This document shows positions 23,603-30,112 of a DNA stretch of 43,679 nt, piece by piece; position 1 is the first letter of the stretch, and the number at the start of each line of letters is the position of its first letter. The notes beneath the pieces are model-generated. The model was not told where the DNA came from and did no database searches. It was given only the letters and a program-made list of their open reading frames with translations. This DNA comes from Sphaerisporangium rufum (GTDB lineage Bacteria > Actinomycetota > Actinomycetes > Streptosporangiales > Streptosporangiaceae), in NCBI RefSeq assembly GCF_016863395.1, contig NZ_BOOU01000098.1:1-43679 (forward strand), written 5' to 3'. The position numbers and the translations under genes are program-made.

Positions 23603-24936
23603 CGGTGCTCCTCCGGTGCGCCACCCGGGGCGCTGAGGATGATCCGCTCGACCCGGTGGCGGCGCACCGCGTCCGCCTGGAGCGTCCAGCCGTCCACCAC
23701 CACACCGTCCCCCGGGTCCGGGATGCGGCCCAGCCGGCTGATCAGCAGCCCGGCGAGCGTCTCGTACGGCCCCTCGGGCATCCGGAAGCCGGTCCGCTCC
23801 TCCACCTCGTGGGCGCGCAGCACCGCCGGGAGCGTGGCGGAGGCACCGGGCGGGAGCGGGAGGTGCTCGGGCTCGGCCGAGCCCTCCTCCGGCAGGTCGT
23901 ACTCGTCGGCGATGTCGCCGATCAGCTCCTCGGCCAGGTCCTCCACCGTGACGATGCCCGCGAAACCGCCGTACTCGTCGACCACCACCGCCATCTCCGC
24001 GCGCGCCTCGAACAGGCGGGACTGCAGGGTGGCCAGGTCCAGCGACTCGGGGACCAGCAGCGGGGGCCGGCGGATCTCGGCCACCCGGACCCGCGCCCGG
24101 TCCGCCTCCGGGACGGCGAAGGCGTCCACCACCGACGCCACCCCGGTGATGTCGTCCATCTCGCCCGCCGAGACCGGCAGCCGCAGGTGACGCTCCCGGC
24201 GGGCCAGCGCCAGGAACACCTCGACCGTGTCGGCGTCGGTCACCGTGACGCAGTCGGTGCGCGGGGTCATCGCCTCGGCCGCCGTGCGGTCCCCGAAGCT
24301 CAGCGCCCGGCGCAGCATGGCCGCGGTGCCGGTGGGCAGCGTGCCCGCCTCCGCCGACAGCGTCAGCAGCAGGCTCAGCTCGTCGGCCGACCGGGCCGAG
24401 GCCAGCTCGTCCTGCGGCTCGGCGCCCACGGCGCGCACGATGGCGTTCGCCAGCGCGTTGCACGCCTTGATGAGCGGGGCGAACGCCGCCGAGAACATCC
24501 GCTGCGGCGGGGTGGACAGCCGCGCCACCGCCAGGGGACGGGACAGCGCGGCGTTCTTGGGCACCAGCTCGCCGAGCACCATCTGGCTCACCGTGGCGAT
24601 GAGCAGCCCGAGCAGTGCCGCCACGCTGTCGGCCCCGCGCTCGGGCAGGCCCGGCACGGCGTGCACCGCCGGGCGTAACAGGTCGGAGATCGCCGGCTCG
24701 GCCAGCACCCCGAGCAGCAGCGAGGTGATCGTGATGCCGAGCTGGGCGCCGGACAGCTGGAAGGAGAGTCGGCGGATCGCCGCGAGAATGCCCCGTGCCC
24801 CGCGGTCACCGGCCGAGGCCAGCCGCTGGACCTCACCGCGCTCCACGGTGACCAGGGAGAACTCGGCCGCGACGAACACGCCGTTCGCGATGACCAGCGC
24901 CAGCGCGCCCAGCAGGAAGACCAGGTCGACGGTCAT
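23599..24936 (-). CDS. CNNM/CorC-family membrane protein with CBS and CorC_HlyC domains (first of pair)
   Basis: The 445-residue protein has the CNNM membrane domain (IANGVFVAAEFSLVTVERGEVQ, GAQLGITITSLLLGVLAEPAI, VLGELVPKNAALS), a CBS pair (AMTPRTDCVTV, MAVVVDEYGGFAGIVTVEDLAEELIGDI) and a C-terminal CorC_HlyC domain from about residue 350 to the end (YETLAGLLISRLGRIPDPGDGV). The ATG at 24936 follows GGAGG; the open frame upstream has no ribosome site. Leu87 is a rare TTA codon (24678-24676). Such tandem pairs are common in actinobacteria and likely act in Mg2+ homeostasis. Confidence 0.93.
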   Translation of the reverse strand: MTVDLVFLLGALALVIANGVFVAAEFSLVTVERGEVQRLASAGDRGARGILAAIRRLSFQLSGAQLGITITSLLLGVLAEPAISDLLRPAVHAVPGLPERGADSVAALLGLLIATVSQMVLGELVPKNAALSRPLAVARLSTPPQRMFSAAFAPLIKACNALANAIVRAVGAEPQDELASARSADELSLLLTLSAEAGTLPTGTAAMLRRALSFGDRTAAEAMTPRTDCVTVTDADTVEVFLALARRERHLRLPVSAGEMDDITGVASVVDAFAVPEADRARVRVAEIRRPPLLVPESLDLATLQSRLFEARAEMAVVVDEYGGFAGIVTVEDLAEELIGDIADEYDLPEEGSAEPEHLPLPPGASATLPAVLRAHEVEERTGFRMPEGPYETLAGLLISRLGRIPDPGDGVVVDGWTLQADAVRRHRVERIILSAPGGAPEEHR

Positions 24937-25270
24937 CGTGTCGTCCTCCCGCGGGGCCGGCCGCCGGACGGGCCTGGCGTGGAGTCCGGTCCCCCGCGGG
25001 CACACCGTATCGGTACCGCCCAGGGTGGCGGAACGGGCGTTCCCCGGGTGGCCGGCACCGCCGCGGCCGTGCCCCGGTCAGCGGGGTGTTCGGTCACGCA
25101 ACTCCTCCGGTCAATCCCTCATTCCATCTCCAATGGTGCACCCGGCCACCGGATGAATTGTCTTCAGGCCGGGAACGTCCTGGTGCGGAAGAGGCGGAGA
25201 ACGGCGACCCCGGTGAAGCGCCCGAAGCGGCGTCCGCGCCGGGGCCGGTGAACGGCGCGAGGAGGCATTC
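24937..25270. other. Intergenic region between divergent CNNM and VOC genes
   Basis: No coding sequence is convincing here. The stretch at about 25095-25160 is less G+C-rich than its surroundings and presumably holds the promoters of the two divergent genes, but I see no clear -35/-10 pair. GAGGAGG at 25259-25265 is the ribosome site of the VOC gene. Confidence 0.5.
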
Positions 25271-25735
25271 GTGACCGGAACCAAGCTCACCCGGGCGCGC
25301 TGGACGCACGTCGCCTTACCCAGTTGCGACCTGGACCGGGCCATCGACTTCTACACGACCATGACGCCGCTCGAGGTGGTCGCCCGGCACCGGGACGGCG
25401 ACGGCCGCAACGCCTGGCTGGCCGACCGCGGGCCGGCGGAGGAGCCGTTCGTCCTGGTCCTGGTGGAGTTCGCCAAGGATCGCGGCGTGCCGAGACCCCA
25501 GCTCACCCCGTTCGCGCACCTCGGTATGGAGGTGCCCGAGCGGGCGGAGGTGGACGAGATCGCCGGCCGGGCCCGGCGGATGGGCTGCCTGCATTGGGAG
25601 CCGAGGCTGCTGCCGCCGCCGGTCGGGTACGTGTGCGCCCTGACCGATCCGGACGGGAACGTGATCGAGATCTCCCATGGCCAGCAGGTGTACGAGGAGG
25701 TGCGCGCCCGGTGGGCGGGCCGCCCGCGGGACTGA
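25271..25735 (+). CDS. VOC-family protein (glyoxalase/bleomycin-resistance/dioxygenase fold)
   Basis: The 154-residue protein has the beta-alpha-beta-beta-beta pattern of the vicinal oxygen chelate fold: RWTHVALPSCDLDRAIDFYTTM with a first His ligand (His13), FAHLGMEV in the middle and LTDPDGNVIEISHG with a Glu ligand at the end. These residues fit a metal-dependent enzyme such as a lyase or dioxygenase, but the family is too broad to name a reaction. The GTG at 25271 follows GAGGAGG by five bases. Leu16 is a TTA codon (25316-25318), rare in this genome, so in a Streptomyces-like host translation would depend on the bldA tRNA. Confidence 0.88.
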   Translation: MTGTKLTRARWTHVALPSCDLDRAIDFYTTMTPLEVVARHRDGDGRNAWLADRGPAEEPFVLVLVEFAKDRGVPRPQLTPFAHLGMEVPERAEVDEIAGRARRMGCLHWEPRLLPPPVGYVCALTDPDGNVIEISHGQQVYEEVRARWAGRPRD

Positions 25736-26114
25736 ACCGGCCCTACCGCCGACTATTTTTTTCGGATTCCCGGTCATCGCGGCTATTGCGGGTTCGGGAT
25801 ATGCCGCTCGCCTTCTTGTGAAAACTCGCTCGATACGGCATTTTTTGTGCATGCCGCCGCCGCCCGACCGAGTAAGACAGGACTTTGCCCAATCCAGAGT
25901 TCGCCGCGCTGAGTAAAGTTTCGCGCGACGTCCACCGCCCGGCCGTCCACCCGGCCGGGTCGATGGTGCTCCCGGGGCCGGTCGTACCGGTGGCCCGCCG
26001 GCGCCGGCCGGGCGGCCCGCCATGGCCATCGGCCGGATGTCCGGTCCGGCCGGGCCGCGTCATCGGCGAACACCCGCCAGTGACATCGCGAAATTCCATA
26101 AGAGGTGATCAACC
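25736..26114. other. Intergenic region with an A+T-rich stretch
   Basis: The part from 25750 to 25920 has T-runs (TATTTTTTTCGG, CATTTTTTGTG) and is clearly richer in A+T than its neighbours. Open frames crossing it have no ribosome site and no recognisable protein. The rest is GC-rich and holds the RraA-like gene's ribosome site AGAGGTG at 26101-26107. No element ends or repeats were found. Confidence 0.5.
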
Positions 26115-26744
26115 GTGGTTCCGCCCACCACCGCGATCGCGGACGTCCTACAACTACGCGGGCTCACCGGCTGGCTGAGCCCGCCGCTGCGCCCGGTGCA
26201 CCGCTCGCTGGGCCTGCTCGGGCGGGCCCGGACCGTCCGGGTCGAACCAGGACCGGGCGGGCACGGCATGGCCCCGCTCTACTCGATGATGGACGAGGAC
26301 CTGTCCGGTCGCGTCGTCGTCGTGGCGGGCGCCCAGGCCGCGGCCGGCGCGGTGTGGGGAGAGATCCTCACCCGCGCCGCGCTCGCCCGCGGGGCGGCCG
26401 GCCTGCTCGTGGAGGGCGGGGTGCGTGACGTGAACGCCTTTCGCGACCTCGGCCTGCCGGTCTGGGCCCTGTACGAGGCCACCGCAGGTCCCGGGCCCGA
26501 GGTGCACGTCGCCTCGGTGGGCGGGGCCGTGGAGATCGCCGGCGTGCTGGTGGACGAGCAGACCTCGATCGTCATGGACGGCTCCGGGGTCGTCGCCCTG
26601 CCCTCCACCGACCTGTTCCCCGACTGCTACATGTACGCCAACGCCGAGGAGGACGTCGTCTCGGCGCTGCGGGACGGGGCGTCGCTGGCCGAGGCGCACC
26701 GCCACAAGGAGGACCTGATGGCCAAGCTCCGCCGCGGGCGCTGA
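26115..26744 (+). CDS. RraA-like protein (HMG/CHA aldolase or RNase E inhibitor fold)
   Basis: The 209-residue protein fits the RraA/MenG-like fold: GRARTVRV near residue 40, then GRVVVVAG, the AVWGEILTRAALARGAAGLLVEGGVRDVNAF segment and the GVLVDEQTSIVMDGSGVVALP strand. GEILTRAAL through GGVRD matches the G-x(n)-R-D metal and oxaloacetate-binding pattern of the class II aldolases in this fold, so it could be a 4-hydroxy-4-methyl-2-oxoglutarate aldolase or oxaloacetate decarboxylase rather than a methyltransferase, as it is often misnamed. The GTG at 26115 follows AGAGGTG. It is monocistronic and converges with csbD-like across a strong terminator. Confidence 0.85.
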   Translation: MVPPTTAIADVLQLRGLTGWLSPPLRPVHRSLGLLGRARTVRVEPGPGGHGMAPLYSMMDEDLSGRVVVVAGAQAAAGAVWGEILTRAALARGAAGLLVEGGVRDVNAFRDLGLPVWALYEATAGPGPEVHVASVGGAVEIAGVLVDEQTSIVMDGSGVVALPSTDLFPDCYMYANAEEDVVSALRDGASLAEAHRHKEDLMAKLRRGR

Positions 26745-26787
26745 GCCCGGCCGCGTCCGGGCAGGACACGGCGGCCCGGACATGACG

Positions 26788-26822
26788 GCGCGGGCGGCCC
26801 CGGCGATCGGGGCCGCCCGCGC
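26788..26822. terminator. Perfect 15-bp bidirectional terminator
   Basis: Positions 26788-26802 and 26808-26822 are exact reverse complements around GCGAT. The hairpin lies between the convergent RraA-like and CsbD genes and can serve both. Confidence 0.85.
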
Positions 26823-26832
26823 GGCGTCCGGG

Positions 26833-27030
26833 TCACTCGCCGGTGACGGCCCGCTTGACGTCGTGCGCGGCGTCCTTGACCCGCTCGCCGGCCTGCTTGA
26901 GCTTGCCGCCGGCCTCCTCGCGCTCGCCCTCGGCGCGCAGCCTCTCGTCGTCGGTCGCGTCGCCGATGCCCTGCTTGGCCCGCCCCTTGAGTTCCTCGGC
27001 CTTGTTCGCGAACTTGTCGTCGGCTCCCAT
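26833..27030 (-). CDS. CsbD-family stress protein
   Basis: The 65-residue, highly charged protein (ADDKFANKAEELKGRAKQGIGDATDDERLRAEGE) is a typical CsbD-family member with the KAEELKGRAKQ-IGDATDD core. CsbD proteins are induced by general stress (sigma B in Bacillus) but have no known activity. The ATG at 27030 has GAAGGGG upstream. The reading frame continues open upstream but without start signals. Confidence 0.92.
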   Translation of the reverse strand: MGADDKFANKAEELKGRAKQGIGDATDDERLRAEGEREEAGGKLKQAGERVKDAAHDVKRAVTGE

Positions 27031-27140
27031 GCCGTGCCCCTTCCCCTCGGCTGCTCTCACCCCCTCGCCTGTCCGGGAGGCGGGCGGATAAACGCGCCCC
27101 TGGTATAGGCGGGACAAAGTCCGCCGCGGCCACCGGCGAG

Positions 27141-27163
27141 CGCCCCGGCCGGTCGCCGGGGCG
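27141..27163 (-). terminator. Hairpin after the 27170 gene
   Basis: CGCCCCGGC (27141-27149) pairs exactly with 27155-27163 around CGGTC, seven bases past the stop codon of the minus-strand membrane protein gene. Confidence 0.75.
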
Positions 27164-27169
27164 GAGCGG

Positions 27170-28027
27170 TCAGAACAACCAGTCGAGCAGGCCGCCGCCA
27201 CCGTCGCGGGTGGGGCTCGGCGCGGGCTCGGGCGACCGGGCGGGCGGCTCGGACGACGCGGTCGGCGACGGCGACGGCTCGTCCTGCGGCCGGTCCGGCC
27301 GCGGCTCGCCCTCCGGCGGGTTGCCGGTGGCCGTCGGGCGCGGCTCGGGCTGGGTGACCCGGGTACGGGTGGCCGTCGGCCGCGGGGCCGGGGACCGGTC
27401 GGCCCTGCTCCGGGTGGCGGCCGGCCGGGGCGCGGCCGTCGGGCTCTGCGGCGCCGCCGTCTCCTCCGGCGGGGCCGTCGCATCGTCGGCCGGCTCCTCC
27501 AGGGACGGGCCGGCCGACGGGGTGGTGTCGTCGAGGGTGGGATCGGGCGCGGGAGCGCAGGAGGCCGGTGCTGCGCAGGCGGCCTCCGGGCTGCCGCCCA
27601 CCGAGGCCGAGACGATCCAGCCGCCGGTCACCGCCAGCACGACGATCGCGGCCAGCGCCAGCACCAGGCGACGGTTCTGGCCGCGCTTGCGCTCTTCCTC
27701 CTCGTCCGCGCTGGTCCAGCCGGAGCCGAGGAAGCCGCGCGGCTCGTCACCGTCTCGTTCCTCGCCGTCCAGGCCGAGGTCGCCGGCCGGTTCGCGGTCG
27801 CCCGGCGCGGGCTCGCCGGGCGCGGCCCGCTCGACGCGGGTGTGGTCGACGCGGGTCTGGTCGTCGGGGGATTCGGCACCGGGCCGCCCGCCGTCCTTGG
27901 TCCGGTCCCACCCGTCGGAGAGCAGGTCGCCGCCGGTCGGTTCCGGTTCGTCGCTCCAGTCGACGTTGAACGGGCCGGTCTGCTTGACCGGATCCTCGTC
28001 GGGGCTGGGGGTGACGTCGCGGCCCAT
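27170..28027 (-). CDS. Single-pass membrane protein with long Pro/Thr-rich outer region
   Basis: The 285-residue protein has an acidic cytoplasmic region (about 1-115, including TGPFNVDWSDEPEP and FLGSGWTSADEEEERKRG), one membrane helix (RRLVLALAAIVVLAVTGGWIVSAS), two cysteines just outside, and then about 130 residues of Pro/Thr/Ser/Glu-rich disordered sequence ending GGGGLLDWLF. The hydrophobic LLDWLF end is conserved-looking and may be a docking peptide. I know no function. The ATG at 28027 has AGAGAGG upstream. It lies divergently from the Rv1733c-like operon with 500 bases between. Confidence 0.8.
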   Translation of the reverse strand: MGRDVTPSPDEDPVKQTGPFNVDWSDEPEPTGGDLLSDGWDRTKDGGRPGAESPDDQTRVDHTRVERAAPGEPAPGDREPAGDLGLDGEERDGDEPRGFLGSGWTSADEEEERKRGQNRRLVLALAAIVVLAVTGGWIVSASVGGSPEAACAAPASCAPAPDPTLDDTTPSAGPSLEEPADDATAPPEETAAPQSPTAAPRPAATRSRADRSPAPRPTATRTRVTQPEPRPTATGNPPEGEPRPDRPQDEPSPSPTASSEPPARSPEPAPSPTRDGGGGLLDWLF

Positions 28028-28429
28028 GCCGAACCTCTCTGCTGGAAATCCTGACCGCGCAACTTCTTAGCAGGTCTGACAACGCTTGTATGGAAACTTC
28101 GCAGAATTTCTGGACAAGAGGCATCGCCTCACCGGTCACCGTGGCCCCATCGGCACCGTCCCGGCAAAGCCGGCCGGAGGCGGGCCCGGCCCCCGTCCGG
28201 CGCCCGCCCCGGATCGTTGCCCGTCCCGAGGCCGGCCGTTGGCACCACCATGACGGGAGCGCGCGGCACGCCGCGGGCCACGGGAAACGGGCCGGCTCCC
28301 CGGCGGGCCGGGCCGCCGCCGGGCTCGCGGCGTCGTACGTTTGGAAAGAGGGGACCACCGCGTCCGCCACCGGCGATGCCGGCGGAAGAAGACGCAGGTG
28401 GCGGGCGGGCGACGGGCGGGTGACGGGCA

Positions 28430-28443
28430 GGGCCGAACGTCCC
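28430..28443. promoter_or_regulatory. DosR/DevR-like box
   Basis: GGGCCGAACGTCCC matches 11 of 14 core positions of the mycobacterial DosR site (GGGACTWWAGTCCC) and keeps the GGGnCnnnnGnCCC pattern. It is centred about 35 bases before the transcription start predicted from TAAGCC at 28459, a position that fits DosR activation. It precedes an operon whose three genes all have DosR-regulon homologues. Confidence 0.5.
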
Positions 28444-28498
28444 GGCCGCCGGGCGCCGTAAGCCTCTGCCGGGGTCGTCCGGGCCTGACCGACCCTGG

Positions 28499-28519
28499 AG
28501 GGAGATTCCCTGACAGGGA
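28499..28519 (+). promoter_or_regulatory. Alternating mini-hairpins that may mask the ribosome site
   Basis: TCCCT at 28507-28511 can pair with AGGGA upstream (28499-28503, loop GAT) or with AGGGA downstream (28515-28519, loop GAC). The downstream partner is the Shine-Dalgarno sequence of the gene at 28528. The two pairings exclude each other, so they could act as a small translational switch; each stem is only five pairs. Confidence 0.35.
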
Positions 28520-28527
28520 GGTGCGCC

Positions 28528-29133
28528 ATGCGATCCTTGGCCAGGTGGACGATGCGGTGTGTTCGCCGCTACCGGTTCGACCGCAACCCGCTGCGCCGGC
28601 GTTCCGACCGGATCGAGGCGGTGGCCGTACTGGTCACGATGCTGGCGGTGCTGGCCGCCGTATGGCCGGCCCTGCTCGCCGGCCGGGTCGTCTACCAGCG
28701 CGGTCTGGTCGCCGAGCGGGTCGAGCCGGCGGTGCGCCACCGGGTGACCGCGGTGCTGCTGGAGGACGCCGCGAGCTCCGACACGGTCACCTCGCAGGGC
28801 GCCGTCCTCGGCATCAAGGCCAAGGTGATGTGGCACACCCCGGACGGCCGGGCGCGTAGCCAGGTGGTACCGGTCCCCGCCCAGGCCAAGGCCGGCTCGA
28901 CGCTGAAGATGTGGATCGACGCCGCCGGGCGGCCGGCTGCCGCGCCGCGTACCCACCCGCAGACCGTCGCGGACGCGGTGGTCGCCGGCTTCGGGGTCTT
29001 CGCCGGCGGCACCGGCCTGCTCATCGGCGGGCTGGCCCTGGCACGGTGGTCGCTGGACCGTCGCCGCTACCAGGAATGGGAGGAGGCGTGGTCGACCGCG
29101 CACGACCGGTGGCGGCGGCCGCGGCAGCCGTGA
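28528..29133 (+). CDS. Rv1733c-family two-helix membrane protein
   Basis: The 201-residue protein has the family's N-terminal FDRNPLRRRSDRIEAVAVLVTM signature, a first membrane helix (about 31-55), an outer domain of about 85 residues and a second helix (VVAGFGVFAGGTGLLIGGLAL) followed by a basic tail rich in Trp. Rv1733c of M. tuberculosis is a DosR-regulated membrane protein of unknown function and a known T-cell antigen. The ATG at 28528 follows AGGGAGG. It is the first gene of an operon with a universal stress protein and a site-2 protease, the same company that DosR controls in mycobacteria. Confidence 0.88.
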   Translation: MRSLARWTMRCVRRYRFDRNPLRRRSDRIEAVAVLVTMLAVLAAVWPALLAGRVVYQRGLVAERVEPAVRHRVTAVLLEDAASSDTVTSQGAVLGIKAKVMWHTPDGRARSQVVPVPAQAKAGSTLKMWIDAAGRPAAAPRTHPQTVADAVVAGFGVFAGGTGLLIGGLALARWSLDRRRYQEWEEAWSTAHDRWRRPRQP

Positions 29134-29164
29134 GGCGGCACTCCCGGGCCGGGCGGAGGTGGCC

Positions 29165-30112
29165 ATGAGCGCGCCCGTGGTCGTCGGAGCCGACGGATCA
29201 CCCGCCGCGCTCGCGGCGGTGCGCTGGGCGGCGGACGACGCGGTCCGGCGGGACACCGGGCTGCGGATCGTCCACGTCACCGAACCCTGGGTCTTCGACC
29301 TACCGCTCACCACCCCGCCGGGCTTCCATGACTCGCGTACCCGGCAGGCGCGGGCGGTGCTGGCCGAGGCCGCCGGCGCGGCCCGGGACCGGGTGCCGGG
29401 CATCGGCGTGCTGACCGCGGAGGCCATCGGCGACCCGCGCCGGGAACTGCTCGCCGAGGCGGGGAAGGCACAGGTGCTGGTGGTGGGCTCGCGCGGGCTC
29501 GGCGGGTTCGCCGGCCTGCTGCTGGGCTCGGTGTCGATCGGCGTCGCGGGGCACGCCGGCTGCCCGGTGGTGGCCGTCCGGGCGGCCGGGAACGAGGAGC
29601 CCGGGGAGCCCGGGGAGCCCGGGGAGCGCCGGGAGCGCCGGGAGATCGTCGTCGGCCACGACGGCTCGCCCTACTCCGAGGCCGCGCTGGACTACGCCTT
29701 CGAGGAGGCCGCGCTGCGCGGCGCCCTGGTCCGCGCCGTGTACGCCTGGCAGGTGTCGGCGTTCCTGCCCATGCTCGCCAGCTACACCCCCGAGCTGGAC
29801 CGCGTCTACGACCTCGGGCTGCGGGCCGCCAAGGAGCAGCTGCGGCCGTGGCGGGAGAAGTACCCGGCGGTGGAGGTGCGCGACGCCATGGTGCGTGCCC
29901 ACCCCGTCGCCGCGCTGGTGGAGGCGTCCGCCGCGGCGGACCTGGTCGTCGTGGGCTCGCGGGGACGGGGCGCCGTCGGCGCGGCGGTGCTCGGCTCGGT
30001 GGGCCACGGAGTGCTGCACCACGCGCGCTGCCCGGTGGCGGTGGTCCGGTCCCGCTACCCGGCGCCCGTGCCGGACCGGGACGAGGAACCGGAAGGAGGC
30101 CGACCGGCATGA
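29165..30112 (+). CDS. Tandem universal stress protein (two UspA domains, Rv2623-like)
   Basis: The 315-residue protein holds two UspA domains, about 1-140 and 160-305. Each has the ATP-binding G-2x-G-9x-G(S/T) motif: VVGSRGLGGFAGLLLGSVS and VVGSRGRGAVGAAVLGSVGHG. This is the ATP-binding type represented by Rv2623, which slows growth in dormancy. The linker is a run of GEPGEPGERRE made by 9-base repeats. The ATG at 29165 is best placed after GGAGG; a GTG at 29159 is in the same frame. The stop overlaps the start of the site-2 protease gene (ATGA), 31 bases after the Rv1733c-like gene, so all three form one operon. Confidence 0.93.
   Translation: MSAPVVVGADGSPAALAAVRWAADDAVRRDTGLRIVHVTEPWVFDLPLTTPPGFHDSRTRQARAVLAEAAGAARDRVPGIGVLTAEAIGDPRRELLAEAGKAQVLVVGSRGLGGFAGLLLGSVSIGVAGHAGCPVVAVRAAGNEEPGEPGEPGERRERREIVVGHDGSPYSEAALDYAFEEAALRGALVRAVYAWQVSAFLPMLASYTPELDRVYDLGLRAAKEQLRPWREKYPAVEVRDAMVRAHPVAALVEASAAADLVVVGSRGRGAVGAAVLGSVGHGVLHHARCPVAVVRSRYPAPVPDRDEEPEGGRPA
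29597..29641 (+). repeat. Five 9-bp tandem repeats in the USP linker
   Basis: GAGCCCGGG occurs three times in a row, followed by GAGCGCCGG twice, encoding EPGEPGEPGERRERR between the two UspA domains. In-frame units allow length change without loss of the downstream domain. Confidence 0.8.

Larger units (their letters stand above)
28028..28527. other. 500-bp divergent intergenic region with DosR-like box and leader hairpins
   Basis: No gene is visible. The left part (28055-28125) is A+T-richer and probably promotes the membrane-protein gene at 28027. The right part holds the DosR-like palindrome at 28430-28443, a -10-like TAAGCC at 28459-28464, an inverted repeat GGGTCG/CGACCC at 28472-28495 and short alternating hairpins at 28499-28519 over the ribosome site of the 28528 gene. 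Confidence 0.5.

Noticed and set aside
28352-28370. A second DosR-like box (GGGACCACCGCGTCC)
   Set aside because: The half sites are wrongly spaced for the GGGnCnnnnGnCCC pattern.
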